A stretch of 64,000 bases of DNA, taken from assembly GCA_002104945.1 (NCBI GenBank), contig MCFH01000012.1, positions 558,001-622,000 on the forward strand, in the 5' to 3' direction. The stretch comes from Piromyces finnis (Eukaryota; Neocallimastigomycota; Neocallimastigomycetes; Neocallimastigales; Neocallimastigaceae). How positions within the stretch are numbered: the first letter of the stretch is position 1; the number at the start of each line of letters is the position of its first letter. The notes beneath the pieces are model-generated. The model was not told the origin of the DNA, did no database searches, and saw only the letters and a list, made by a program, of their open reading frames with translations. Made by a program: the position numbers and the translations under genes. Positions 23,532 through 40,647 of this stretch are shown here, piece after piece.

Positions 23532-25366
23532 TGGTTGTTTTAAAAGTAAGTAGTGAAGCTGCACAAGTAGTAGAAAAGGAAATTAAAGAAGGTATTATTA
23601 CATTTAATTATAATAATTTCTTTTTTACATATTAAACTTAATATTTGTTCCTATTTTTCACATATATATATCATATAATAGAACCACAAAATGAGAAAAA
23701 TGAGCTTGGAAAAAAAGAAAAGAAATATAAACATTATATTGATAAATTAGAACAATTAGATAATGATTTTATTGCGAATAAAGAAAAGTAATAGAAGAAA
23801 TAATAAAATAAAAAATTAAAAAAAAAAAAAAAATTAATAATTTTATATTTAAAGATTTTCTTATATATAAATTATTCAATATTATATTCTCCATATTTAT
23901 ATATATAATTTTAAAATAAAATATTATTAATTAAAGAATATATGAAGAGAAATTAAATAAGTATCATGAGGAATTACATGAGCTTCAAGAAGGTTTGAAT
24001 TATTATCTTTTATAAGAAATAAAACCATACATTTATTTTTTTTTAATAAATAGTTTATTATAAATATTATATTATTATTAATAAATATGAATATTTTTTT
24101 TTAAAAGGTACTCATCCTGAATTTCTTTCAAGGATTGATAAATTAGATAAAGAACGTCAAGAAACAATTGAATATCATGAATATATTAAAAACTGTCAGA
24201 TTCATTGTACCAATTTAATATATGAAAATGAAATTAATGCTGCTATGGTTGAATATATGGTAAATTTAATATAGAATTTATAACAGAATAGAATATTTTT
24301 TTTTTTTTTTTAATTTAAAAAAAAAAAAATAGTATTTACATAGACTTACAAAATAAATACCATTTAAACTTAAAAAATATTCCTTTTTTTTTTTTTTATT
24401 ATTATTTTATATATCCTATATTTTATATATTCAATATTTTAAAATATGTATATATACTTTATCTTCTCAATATTTATATAGCAAGAAGTACAGGGTTTAA
24501 AAGAAAAAATGTTGGAAAGTATTGAAAATAAAAAAAGAAAATTGAAAGAAGAAAGTGAAAATGATATTATTCATGGTAATTGTGACATAACAACGAGAAT
24601 ATAAAGATATATATATATTCAAAAATTGATTAATAGTTTTACCATTCTCTTTAAAATAAATTTCAAATCTATTATTAAATTTTAATTTTCTATTCATTAT
24701 TTAACTTGATATTTTGTATATTAATATCCATTATACCTATCTATTTTTTTTTTATAAAAATATATATATATATTTCGTATATTCACACCTGTAACAGAAC
24801 AAACAATAGATATTCAAAAGAACCGTACTACTAGACGGACGCAAAAAACCCATGACGAAAAAAAGGAAAAACGTCGGAAGAATACGAACAATATCCTTTT
24901 ATATATACATATTAATCAATACAATTTAAATCAATAAGATAATAATTTAAAGAGACCAAAAACTAATGTAATTGAAATATTTTATATTATTCTTAACCCT
25001 TTTTTTTTTTTATTATTATTATCACGAGTTCATCAAGGTGTTCCATTTTTACTTAAAGAAAATGAAATTATGGATGATATGAATATTTTAAAAAAGGTAT
25101 ATAAAATAGAAAAGTGAATAATTTTTAATAATATTTCAATATGATTGCATATTAAAATAAAATTATTAATATAATGTAAATAATAAGGGCTCCTATATAC
25201 CACCTGCAAAGAAATCTGGAAAAGGTACTTTTATTTTATCTTATTTTTTTATTAATTAAATCTATCTGTTTGACAATTCTAATATATAAAAAAATATTTT
25301 TTTTATAAATAAATATTATTATTATTATTGATACTTATCATTAAAGGAAAAAAGAAACTCACATAA
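23532..25366 (+). CDS. Sds3/BRMS1-like subunit of a Sin3 histone-deacetylase complex
   Basis: Small multi-exon gene whose first exon is unresolved; the readable part starts after an acceptor at 23531. Exons carry VEKEIKE, then KYKHYIDKLEQLDNDFIANKEK, IYEEKLNKYHEELHELQEG, THPEFLSRIDKLDKERQE to NEINAAMVEYM, QEVQGLKEKMLESIENKKRK, then RTTRRTQK with a Lys/Arg-rich run, VHQGVPFLLKENEIMDDMNI and a short end PPAKKSGKGKKKLT. The segment YxEKLxxYxxELxxLQEGTxPEFxxRxxxLDxxxxE is the coiled-coil signature of the Sds3 family, and the NEIMDDMNIL element matches the later EQIMEDL motif. The protein lacks the longer C-terminal domain of animal SUDS3. Expected nuclear role: scaffold of the Sin3-Rpd3 co-repressor. 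One junction looks like an AT-AC intron (24891-25025). Confidence 0.75.
24891..25025 (+). other. Candidate U12-type AT-AC intron in the Sds3-like gene
   Basis: The exon ends ...AACGAACA-type sequence at 24890 and the next bases are ATATCCTTTT, the textbook 5' splice site of AT-AC U12 introns. The next exon, fixed by its homology, starts at 25026 (GAGTTC) right after ...TATCAC. The phase fits exactly (A+GA). A TTCTTAAC element (24990-24997), one change from the U12 branch-site consensus, lies about 29 nt before the end. A weak GT-AG alternative (GTCGG donor) also keeps frame, so this is a candidate only. Confidence 0.5.
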
Positions 25367-26517
25367 ATAAGAATATCAGTAATCAAATCAAGTTTATCTC
25401 TTTATTTATTAATATCATAATTCAATCTGATTCTAATATTTTAAAATTTTTTTTAAAAAAAAACAATGAATGTTTTTTTTTTTTTTTTTTTTTTTTTTTC
25501 ATTTTTTTTATTTATGTTCATTTTATAATATTGTAGAAAAATGATATTATGAAAGAAAGAAAAAAAAAAAAACAATTGACATTGTATTCCATTGTTAAAT
25601 ATTTTAGATTACTTTTATATACCTATAGGATAAAAAAAAAAAGAAAAAAGAAAAGAAAATATTCATTGTTTTATATATTAATTATTATCATTCTTTTAGC
25701 CTTTAAAAGTTGAAAATGATAATACTAATACTTTCATAACAATAAATTCTATGTAAATAAAATTAAATAGTATCATACTAATAATATTCAAAAAGTGTCA
25801 AGGATATAAATGATATTTTTAGTTTACTTGTGTGCTATGTGTCACTTTTTTCTATTTAAAAAAAAATTTTTTTTAATATATTTTATATATCTTTTTTTAA
25901 TTTGAATTTTTTATTTAATTTTAAAAAACTATATAAATAGATTTTTTTTTAAAAAAAAAAAAAAATTCTGTACAACTTTTATAAATTCAAGAAATTACCA
26001 AATTATTTATTTTAAGAAAAGAAAGAAAAGAAAAAAAAAAAAAATTATATATATATAAATATATAAATAAATAATAAATAATAAAAAGATAGTATAAAGA
26101 ATATATAGTGTTATATATTTCTATCTATAGATAACAATAATAATTTATACTATTTAATAATTAAAGTTTAATCAATCATTCATCAATTTATATATATATA
26201 TATAAAATCTATTTATTAATATTACCAACTATACCATTTAAACATAAATACAACTTATAAACAATATATTGTGTTATGATTAAAATAAAATAATAAAAAA
26301 AGGTAATTTTTCTTGATTTTCAATTTAAAAGGATAATTAAATAATTAAATTTCTTATTGTATAATGAAATACTTTATTTAATTTAAATAATATTTTATCT
26401 AATATTTTATTATTTTAAACTACAAATTATACTTTTGGTCTAATACATAATATATGTAATAAATGTAATATATATTATATTTTTGAAACACTCATTTAAA
26501 AAAGAATATATATAAAA
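25367..26517. other. Intergenic spacer upstream of cyclin L
   Basis: A/T-rich, with long T and A tracts and short AT repeats. It must contain the terminator of the Sds3-like gene and the promoter of cyclin L. No gene seen. Confidence 0.5.
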
Positions 26518-29125
26518 ATGTCTGTTTCATTATCATTACAAAATCAATTATTAAATGTAGAACAAATAAATTCTTCACCATCAAATAAACATGGAATTTC
26601 AAATGGTATTATTTCTCCTTTAAGAATATATAAATATATTAATTAATTTTTTAACTAATAAAATAAAATAATAAAAATAATAAAAAATAAAAAATCATTC
26701 ATCATATAATTCTTACATTCATTTCACCAAATTATAATTTATTCATTATAGAAATTGAAAATGAAATACGATTATTTGGTACACAACTCATACAATCTGC
26801 AGGTGTTTTATTGGAATTGTAATTATTAATAATAAAATAATATATGATGTTAGATAGAATTGGTATTATTTAATACAAAATTTATAAATGAAAATGATTA
26901 TTTTAATATATTTTTTTCCATTTTTTTTTTTAAAGACCTCAATTAGCTATAGCAACTGGTCAGGTATTATTTCAGCGTTTTTTTCATACAGCTTCATTAA
27001 AGAACTATGGAATAAGAGTAAGTGTATTTTAATATTTAAACTATTTTTATAATCTAAATATAATTTCTTTTAAAAGAAACAATGATTTATATAATAGAAA
27101 TTATTAATAATTTAAAATAATTATGTCATTTTTTTTTTTTTTAAAAAAAAAGTGTATTTGTATGGGAGCATTATTTCTTTCGGCAAAAATAGAAGAGTGT
27201 CCAAGACAAATTAAAGATGTGATAAATGTTTTTCAATGGTTAATAAAAGAATACAAAGACCAAAAATATGAATATCTCGATATTTATGATGAGGTAAAAA
27301 TATAGTTTTTGCAACAGATATATTTTTTGAAGTAAATTTAAATTTCAAGATCATTTATATATATATATTGATTTTATATCTATAAAAGAATTATATTATA
27401 CTTAAAGACGAATTAATAAATGGAGAAATGTTAATTTTAAAAAATTTGGGTTTTAACGTTCATGTTCAACATCCTTATAATTTAATGGTAACTATCTAAA
27501 TATATGAATATAGAAATTGGTTATTTTACTCAGCTAAATAGCATTCTTATTCTATATATGATAAATAATTAATATTAATCTATTATTTTAAATAATCAAT
27601 AAAAATGAAATAGATAAATTATATCAAGAGTTTAAATTTATCAGATAATATAGAATTTATTCAAAAAGCATGGTATTATTTAAATGATAGGTAAATAATT
27701 ATTAATAGTATATATCTATTTATAATATTTATAAGTTATTGGCATTTTGATTAATAATTTTAATTAAAGAAAATAGTTTCTAAACTTGTTATTACAAAAA
27801 TTAACTTTTTCTATTCTTCGATTATAAAATTTTATCCTTGTAGTTATTGTGTCAATATATATGAATGTTTTAATATTGAAACCATTGCATGTGCTATAGT
27901 GTATTTGACTGCAAGAGATTTTCATATTAAACTTCCAAGTAACCCAGGATGGTGGGAAGTTTTTGATGTTCGTTTATGTGATATTGAAATCATTATTGCT
28001 AATCTTTTATATATTTATCAATTGGAAGTTGGTGATGATCTACCTGTAACAAATAGTGAAATGGCAGATTTTCTTGTTACATTAAAAAATGGTAGAGTAA
28101 AAAAGTGTAAAAAAGTTAAAAATTTTGAATCACCATCACCATCCAAAGAATCCTCTGATCAAAGCGATACTATGGAAGTTGTAAAAGATGCAGAGGAACC
28201 TTTAAATAATACAAATAATAAGCAAGAAAATGATAATAATATTACTGTTAAACCAGTTAAAAAGTCATCAAAATGGGATTCTAAGGAACCTATACCATCC
28301 TCTGTAAATAATGAACCCTCCACTTTATCACAAAATAAAAATATTGAGATAGAAATTATTAACCAACCATTACAAAATGAAAATGAAAAAAAAGGAACGG
28401 AAGATACTAGTAATTCAGCCGTTAACACTAAAGAAGTTAAAGGTGATATAGAAAAAGAAAAGGGTAAGGAAAGAATTAAAAATCATGAAAAAAGTCGTGA
28501 AAAATCACGGGAAAGAAGTCGAGAAAGAAGCAATGAAAGAGATAGAAGAAGAAATAAGGAAAGAGATAGAAGTAGAGATAAATATAGAGATAAAGAAAAA
28601 GAAAGAGATAGAGAAAAGGAAAGAGATAGAAGTAGAGATAAATATAGAGATAAAGAAAAGGAAAGAGATAGAGACAGAAGAAGAGATAGGGACAGAGACA
28701 GAGACAGAGACAGAAGAAGAAGCTATGGCAGAGATAGAAGTAAAAGTAGGGAAAGAGAAAGAAGAAGAGAAAGAGACAGAGACAGAGATAGGGATAGGGA
28801 TAGAGAAAGGGATAGAGACAAAGAAAGAAGAAAAGAAAGTAATGAAATTGAAAGAAAAAGTGAATCTAAAAGAAGTAGAGAAACCAGCCATGAAGTTATT
28901 ATAGAAAGAGAAAGTATACGAAAAGAAAAGCGTACAAAAATTTCATCCTCCTCTTCTGATACTATTGTTGCAAAAGCAGAAACCATTAAAATTGCATCAA
29001 GTACCCAAGAACAAATAACTCAACATTCTTTAGAAAATGGACAATCTCAAGAAATAAAAATTGCTTCAAAAAATCAATCCGAAATAAAAATAGCCTCAAT
29101 ATCAATGGCCAAACACAAAGATTAA
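26518..29125 (+). CDS. Cyclin L (RNA-splicing/transcription cyclin) with RS/RD-rich tail
   Basis: Seven exons: 26518-26605, 26752-26818, 26936-27017, 27153-27293, 27389-27487, 27614-27690 and 27844-29125. All are GT-AG and phase-compatible, giving 611 aa. The first cyclin box reads LPQLAIATGQVLFQRFFHTASLKNYG, then ALFLSAKIEECPRQIKDVINVF and LKNLGFNVHVQHP, characteristic of cyclin L rather than cyclin K/T. The second box has AWYYLNDS, ETIACAIVYLTARDFHIKLP and PGWWEVFDV. After about residue 250 comes a Ser/Pro/Asn linker and a tail dominated by Arg-Asp, Arg-Glu and Arg-Ser dipeptides, the RS-type tail that targets cyclin L to nuclear speckles. Expected partner: a CDK11/Pitslre-like kinase regulating pre-mRNA splicing, in line with this genome's intron-dense genes. 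Confidence 0.95.
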
Positions 29126-31443
29126 ATCAAGAATATATTCTATTTTTTTTTTATATAATATATAGGCATATACTCTCTAAACAGATAATAGACAAAGAAA
29201 TATAAATCAATCCATCAATTCATACACTTGAAAGTTATCTAATCATACCATCATACCATTCTATTTTTAAATAAATAAATTAAATAATATAATTAATCTT
29301 TTGAATACGACAAATTTAATAAATACTATCCATAGTAATTATTAGTTTAAAAAAAAAAATCATATTAACTTTAATTAATTATTTATTTTATTGCCAATGT
29401 TAATATTATTTATTTATTTATTTTTATAATTTTAATTTTATCCTTTTTTTTTTTTTTAAAAAAAAAAAAATAAAATAAAATAAAATAGGCATTCAAAAGT
29501 TTTAAAGTTGAGCTCAATTTTAATTCAACGATGTAAAAGATTCATTTGGTTTTATAATTGTATAAATTAATATTTATTTTTTTTCCCTTTCAATAACAAT
29601 AAAAACCTTTGCCATTTACAATATTTATATATAAAGAAAAGATGAATAGAATGAATTTATAAAAAGTGTCAATTTTAATTATTATTATTATTATTATTAT
29701 TATTTTTTTTTACAATTACTGTCAAACTTTGATTTTTTTAATTAATTTCCCTTGACAATTCATTTGGTTTGTATGGAATGTGGAATATAAAAAACTTTTA
29801 TTTTTTATATTAAATTTTTAATCATTACTATTATCATAAGATTAAAAAAGAAATTAAATTTAAAAAGTTTAATTATTAATAAAAAAAAAATTTTTTTTTT
29901 TTATTTCTTTTTATTTTCTAATTTTCTTCTTTAAAAAAAAAAAAAAGTATAGTCAATTTGGAAAAAAAGATTATGTAGTAAAGAAGAAGAAAAAGATAGA
30001 TTTAATCAGTAACAAATAAAAGAAATTACAATTTCACACACACAAAAAAAAGTAAGTATTAAACATTAAAAAAATATTTATATAGAATAAAAGAAAAAAT
30101 AGGGTAAATGTATCATATAGACAATACACTTTATAAAAAAAAAAAAAAAAAAAAAATTGACAATTAAATAATTATTCTATATTCAGCCATAAACAAAAAT
30201 TAAATAAAGCCTTTTTAATTGAAAAGAAAGAAAAATGAAATTATTAATAGCCTATTTAAAATTGTATTAATAGTTTATAAAATATAAAATATAATAAATA
30301 ATAATAATAATAATAATCAATATTTTTTACTTTTCTTTCTTGTCGAGAAATAATTATATGACAATTTTATTTAATAATACACTTTCAGTAATTTAAAAAA
30401 AAAGTTCAATTTTATTTTAAATTGTATATATATATGTCAAGTAACGATGAAAAACAGAACATTTTAAATTGAATAGAAATGTATTTATTAATAATTCTAA
30501 ATAATTCTATGAAATTCAAATTGTCAAACTTTTTTTTTTTTAAAAATATATATATATATATATATATTCTTATTTTTTATATACATATAATAATTAACTA
30601 ACTTTTATATATATCCTTTTATATAATAAAATGAATATCATATTATTCTTTTTCAAATTTATAAATATATATGTATATGCATTAAATATAATGATAATAA
30701 TAACAAGAAAGAAGAAATTAAAATTAAATACTAATAACAATAATTAAACAAATTTTGAAGAATAAAATAATGATAATAATAATAATAAAGCAAAAAATAA
30801 AATTAAGATAAAAACAAAACAAAAAAAAAAAAAAAAAAAAAAGCCAAATAAAAATAAAAATAAATAAAAAAAGCATAAATATAAAATAACAGTAATAAGA
30901 AACAATCGATAATACTATTAGATATAAATAATATATCATTCACAATTATCCATTATTTTTTATGTACGATAAAAAAAAAAAAATACCCAATATAGATTAT
31001 ATATATAATTTTTAAGAATTTTTTTTTCATTTATAACTATTTAATTTATTCGGAAATCAATTTTTAAAAAGAAAATATATTCATTATCTATATTGAAATT
31101 TACTAATTCATTTAATAATTTTATTATTGAAATTATCAAACATTTTAATATATATGTACATAGTATATCTTTAAAATAATTAAAATTAAAATTTAAATAA
31201 TAAATTATACGTTTAAATTAATAGAATACTTGAATATATATAATATTTCACATTCTTTATATTTAATTTAATATTTATATAAATAATATTTTAATAATTA
31301 TAAAAAGTATATACATTCATAAATAAATATGTATATATCAAAAGAATTAAAATAATAATAATATCAATATCATTTATAATATCTTTTTTTTTACCACCTA
31401 ATCCAAACACCTAATAAATAAAGTTATAAAAAAAAACTTATAA
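29126..31443. other. Intergenic, gene-free
   Basis: About 2.3 kb between cyclin L and the LMBRD2-like gene, both on the plus strand. Very A/T rich, with ATT/TAA microsatellites, long A/T runs and a chance-looking ATATCCTTTT at 30611. No gene or ordered element seen. Confidence 0.55.
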
Positions 31444-32100
31444 ATGGCATATACTTTACTAATTGTTGGCCTATGCCTAGTATTTGCAATGGTTATTTCC
31501 ATTGTAAACTATTATGGCAATAGAAAAACAAGTCCATGGTATTTGAGATTATCAGTTATTATTGGACTTTTTTTCCCATTTTCTATAGTACTAGTGCTTC
31601 CTCTAGATATTACCTCGGTAAGTTTTAAATGGTAGAAATATATATATATATCGAGGATAAAAAATTGAGCTAATAATAAATATGTCTATATAAATAATAG
31701 AGTATATATAGAGATTTAACCGATGAAGAAAAATTAAATACTAATCCCCCAATTGGTTATCAATCAGAAGAATTCTTTATTGTATTTTGGAATATTACCT
31801 ATTGGATATCTTATGCTTTAACTTGGTAAATATATAGAAATTATTAAATCTATATTTGTCTATTCATCGCGAATTAATTCATTTTTTAAATCTATATTTT
31901 TAATGATTACCTTTAAATTTATAAAAATAATAGGCTTTTCTTCCCATTAATTAGTGGATATATTTTATCTGGTTACTTTACACCAATAAAAAAATTCAAG
32001 GATTCCATTTATCAAAATATTTTATTTTATGGTATATCAGGTGGCATAGGTATTATATTTGTAATTTATATAGCGGTTTCAAGACAAATGACAAGGTAAT

Positions 32101-32138
<38 letters not shown>

Positions 32139-33073
32139 AGAAAAAAAAATATATATAAATATAATGTTATTTATTTGTTAAAATATTTTTCTTAAAACTT
32201 AATAGAAAAGCTTTATTAGGTTTCTTAATGGCAATGAGTAATGCATGGGGTTTACTTCTTTGTATCGTATTTATGGGATATGGTCTAGTGGATGTTCCAC
32301 GTAGATTATGGAGAAAATCTGATCTTTCATGGATAAATAATTATTATTTATTTAAAGCTCAAGCCTATAAAGAATCTACTTTAGAAGCCAGTGAAAATCT
32401 TCAAAATGTTAAAAAGGTAAATTTTATTTTTTATTTGTAATTAAAAAAAAAAAAGTTAAACTTTTTTTTTTTAATCTGATATTTATATAAATTATACTAA
32501 AAATTTTTAAATTGAATACCTAATATTTTAATATCTTCTATTAATTAATCCTATAGGACATATTTAAAATATCTAATGAAATATCATCACAGAATCCATT
32601 AAGAATTTATGCTGATAAATTAATAGAATTAGTATGTGAATAATAAATATAATTTTATTTATTTATTGACATCCATTAACCAACTAAATTTAATTTGTTT
32701 GTCATATTTTAATAGTGCCCGATATCACAAAATATTGATAATAATGGTTTTTATAATGATGATCTTAACAGTCCATTTGATAATGCCAATATCACCCTTA
32801 AGCATTTAGCAACACTAAATTACGAATTAAAAAAAGCACTTCTTATTAATAACCGTTGTCAAGAGTAAATATTAAAAATTTAATATTTGATATTAAAGAT
32901 ATTTTTTTTTTTTTTTCATTTAAAATATAATAATAATTGTATGTCTTATAATTAATAATACTATTATTAGACAATATGATGAATTAGTAAAAAAGGCAAT
33001 TCGAGTTCAAGATATTGTTGAATTTAAAGATAATCCTAACAGGTTAATATATTTTTCAATAATAATAATGACC

Positions 33074-33104
<31 letters not shown>

Positions 33105-35546
33105 GTAATTATTTGTAAAGAGTGATTATTCAAATGATTTTTTTTTTTTTTTTTAATTTTATTAGAATAATTGAAGCATCTTTTATTTCTACTTCAAATT
33201 CCAGAATTTCTAATTTTAAATATAAATTAGGTAAGTTAATTATTATATATATATTAATCCTTCATATATATAAACCCCTTTATTATTGTTTATTAATTAA
33301 TTATAATATGATATTTTATTCATTTTTAATTTTAATATCAAAGCTTGGTGGTGGTATTTCAAACTTAGACGTTATCTATACGTCTTTTGTTCAATAATAT
33401 TAGCCTTTCTTTCCATTTCAATTATATGGTCTGAAGTAACCTATCCAGTAGCGGAAGCTAATATATCATTGATTTCATTCTACCTAAAATACTCTAAATA
33501 TATATCTTACATCTTTTTTGAGGTAGAGTAATGAAAATAAAATAAAAATAGGCCTAGTAATAACTAAATTTCTTTAATATTAATATTTCTTTCTCTTTAA
33601 ATATATAATATATATATATATATATAATTATCATTCCAGTTGGTGATTATAATATTATTACTCTATATGAGTGTATGTACATATACTAGTCTTTTCCGTC
33701 TTCAACTGTTTAAATATTACTGCCTTTTCCCAAATCATCATACTGATGATAACAGTTTGATCTTTTGTGCTTCTTACCTTTGTCGTTTAATTTATCCACT
33801 TTGTTATAACTTTTTAAATTTAACTAATAATTCTCAATCAGCATTTTCAAAGGTAATAGATTTAATTCTCATACTATAAAAATAATTTCAATAATATAAT
33901 AATAATAATATATATATATCTTTTAATTTTTTATTATAAATAAAATTAATTGAAATTATTAAAAAAAGATTATGGGTAAAATAGATTTAGTTCCACTATT
34001 GGGTAAAGAATTCAATGGCTATGTTCCTATTCTTATGATTGTTTTCACCTTAATTACCTTTTTCAATATTCATGGTAAAGTTTTAAAACATTTTGGTGTT
34101 GATAAACATTTTGGTATTGATCATTTCTCAATAGAAGATGAAGATGATATTACTGATATCCAAGATGGTAGATTATTGATTGATCAAGCTAGACGTAGAA
34201 TTGAACGTCAAAATGTTCATTACAGTAAGTTAATAATATAAATATTTATTTATATTATATATATATTTTTCGTTTTGTTTTTATTTTATATATATATTAT
34301 AATTGTTTTATATATATATTATATTTAGATGTAGATTGGTAGATGATGATGAAATAAATAAAAAAATAAATAGATTATATTATAATATAGAAAAAATATA
34401 GAAAAAAAAAAATAAAAAATAAAAAAAAAAAAAAAATCAATATGAATTGAACGAAAAAAGAAGAATAAACATAGATTATCCACTTTTTTTTTTATTCTTA
34501 ATTTCCAAAGAAAGATAATAATAATAATAAAAAAAAAAAACTAGACCTTATTACACGAAAGATATAAATATATCCATAAAATCATTACACCATTATAAAT
34601 GATAATAGAAAGTTTAAAAAAAATAATAATAAATTAGAAAAAGAAAAAAAGAAAAAAAAATAGTTTGTTATTATCAATACATTTATATATATATATATAT
34701 AAATATTTTAAATTTGATGGAAAAAAAAATTAACATGTTTTAATTGTATTTATATAAAATATATTTTATGAATAATTAGCTCTATATTCTAGTACAGATT
34801 ATAGAAATCCACTCTCTTCCCGAGATATATCCAATACCAATCGTGTTGCCATAAATAACTATTCCTATAGTAACAATAACAATACCTCCTTCACATCTAA
34901 TAGTAATCGAAAACAAAGTAATAATTTCCCTCAAAGTGAATCTCCGTCTAACAATCAAAATTCAGCATTTGATTATCCTTTCCATTTTAAAAGTCAAAAT
35001 ACAGCCTATGCTGCACCATCTTCAACTGAATTTAATCAACGAATTGGTAGTTACACTAGCAATAGTAATAGTACATTATATAGTCCTAGTGTTGGTGGTG
35101 GTCATTATAACCAAGATACTCAACAACCCTACGCTCATTCTACCGCCTCACATTCAACACATAATAAAAAGAAAAAGGATAAAAAAAGTATTTTTTCAAA
35201 AGATCCTTTTTTAAAACACACTTCCACTTCTTCAACCAACGATAAGCCTAAGAAAAAATTTGGATTTAGTATTAATACCAATCCTCAAATCTTTTATAAT
35301 CCTTATCCACCAGTAGATTCTTCAAAAAATACTAGTAATACCCCGACATCCTCAGCCTCACATTTTTCAAATTATAGTCAGGGTCATTCTTCTAATGTGG
35401 CTTCTCCTTCATCTACCAATTCTTCTCGTAAATTTGGACATCATCTAACCAGTGGTCATCTTACCACACCTACATTTACAACACCATCCACTGGAGTGAA
35501 ATCAAAAAAGAGAATGTTTGGAGTTAATTATAAGCTTAACGGTTAA
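31444..35546 (+). CDS. LMBR1-family membrane protein, LMBRD2-like, 815 aa
   Basis: Twelve exons with phase-compatible GT-AG introns: 31444-31617, 31701-31825, 31934-32095, 32206-32416, 32557-32631, 32716-32864, 32971-33042, 33166-33230, 33344-33522, 33640-33852, 33969-34224 and 34780-35546. About nine helices. Family marks: IVLVLPLDITS, FWNITYWISYALTWLFFPL, SNAWGLLLCIVFMGYGLVDVPRRLW, the cytosolic coiled coil with PLRIYADKLIELCP, SIIWSEVTYP and NHHTDDNSLIFCASYLCRL, with order and spacing as in LMBRD2. Animal LMBRD2 has been linked to GPCR signalling, but the fungal role is unknown. After the last helix an Ile/Asp-rich stretch and a coiled segment (LLIDQARRRIERQ) lead into an extended Ser/Asn/Thr/Pro-rich tail of roughly 250 residues with two Lys-rich patches. 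This makes it longer than typical LMBRD2. Inferred endomembrane or plasma-membrane location. Confidence 0.9.
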
Positions 35547-35967
35547 AGGATAAAAAAAAATATATATATATACTACCTACTAATGATTTTTCTTTTTTAA
35601 GAGATAAATGAAATAAAAAAAAGGACAAAGAGAGAGAGAAGAAGAAAAAGCGCTAATACCACCAACATTCCTACTTTATGAATCCTACATATATTATGAC
35701 CTGAAAAAAAAAGGAGAAAAAATTTGTTGAATTTAATTTATTTCCTAATATGTTTAATCCTTTTTCTAATAATCATCCTATCATCCATATTTATATTTAT
35801 ATATATATATCCAATATATAAAAATAAAAAAATAAAAAAAAAAAAAATAATTTATCAATAATAAAATAATAATAATATAATAATATTAAATAATAATATA
35901 ATATATATAATAAATAATTTATTGCTAACAAATTTCAAAAAAATAAATAAATAAATAAATAAAAATA

Positions 35968-35968
35968 A

Positions 35969-36024
<56 letters not shown>
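35968..36024. repeat. (AAT)n microsatellite
   Basis: About 18 near-perfect AAT units, preceded by a short AAAT run, in the LMBRD2-glomulin intergenic region. Confidence 0.85.
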
Positions 36025-36026
<2 letters not shown>

Positions 36027-36623
36027 TGAAGCTGGCATGTTATTTTTATTTTTACTTTTTTTTTTCTTTCTTTAAAATTAAATTTGAATTGTAGTTATTG
36101 ATTTTTAAATAGGTTTATACAAATCAATTTAGTAGAGATTGGATATTTAAAACTATAAGATAAAATATTTATAAATAGAAATGGAATATTATTATTTAGA
36201 AAATCTTTTTTTTTCTTTTCTTTATTCAATAAAAGTAACCACACCAAAAATATTCCTTTTTTAATTTTATTATTATGAAAAGACTTTTTTTTTTTATTTT
36301 TCACCTTTTTAACTAAAATTTTGATACTTCAAAAAGGTGACACAAATATTAATTAAATTTTTTTTTAATTTACAAAGGGACTATGCCAATTTTAATTAAA
36401 AAAATAACAAAATAATAAAAAAGTCAACTTTTTTTATAAAAGAAAAAAAAAGTTTTTATTTTGTTATTTTGTTATTTTATATGTACGCGTATTTCTGATT
36501 TTATTTTTACTTTTATTTTTATTAGAGATTAATCGGAAATCCCATTAAAATTGTCTTTTGGCAAATTTCTTTTTCACACCTACACAGGATTATTTTTCTA
36601 ATTTATTAAAAATTTACAAAGAA

Positions 36624-36695
36624 TGTGGCCTATTATGAGGTGATTTAATACGCCACCTTAAAAGAGCGTAAGTTCGAATTTTACTTTTTTTTTTG
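36624..36695 (+). other. tRNA-like block (degenerate tRNA or SINE head)
   Basis: A T-arm can be drawn at 36668-36684: stem GTAAG/TTTAC around the loop TTCGAAT, matching the internal B box. About 30-40 nt upstream, TGTGGCCTATTATGAGG (36624-36640) resembles an A box. The middle can form a TTTAA/TTAAA stem but with a 9-nt loop, and a standard acceptor stem was not found. A long T run, a Pol III terminator, follows at once at 36685. It is either a decayed tRNA or a tRNA-derived SINE fragment, not a confident functional tRNA. Confidence 0.3.
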
Positions 36696-36913
36696 TCTCT
36701 TAATTAAAAAAAAGAAAAAATAAAAAAAAAAAAAAGGTGTTTTTCTTTTTTATTAATTAAATATTAAAATTTCAATTTATATAAAGAATAATAAGAAATA
36801 ATTATTTGATATAAAAATAAATAAATTCAAAAAAAAAAAAAAAAAAATACAAAAAGGTGAATAATCCATTTTAAACCAAAGAAATTCATAATTATTTTTA
36901 TTACTTTTTAAAA

Positions 36914-40647
<3,734 letters not shown>

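Larger units (their letters stand above)
35547..36913. other. Intergenic spacer with microsatellite and a tRNA-like block
   Basis: Contains an (ATA)n array at about 35968-36024 and a tRNA-like sequence with Pol III-type boxes at 36624-36695. A 69-residue open frame on the minus strand here is Lys/Ile/Leu low complexity and is not taken as a gene. Confidence 0.5.

Noticed and set aside
28485-28986. Long frames on both strands over the cyclin L tail (Lys/Glu-, Ser/Phe-, Ser/Leu-rich)
   Set aside because: Shadow frames of the Arg-Asp/Arg-Glu repeat; the exon is accounted for by cyclin L.
30611-30620. A second ATATCCTTTT that could be a U12 donor
   Set aside because: It lies in a gene-free stretch with no exon before or after it; about one chance occurrence is expected in a window this A/T rich.
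34936-35214. 92-residue frame in the last LMBRD2-like exon
   Set aside because: It is the wrong frame; the correct frame follows from the splice phase and stays open to 35546.
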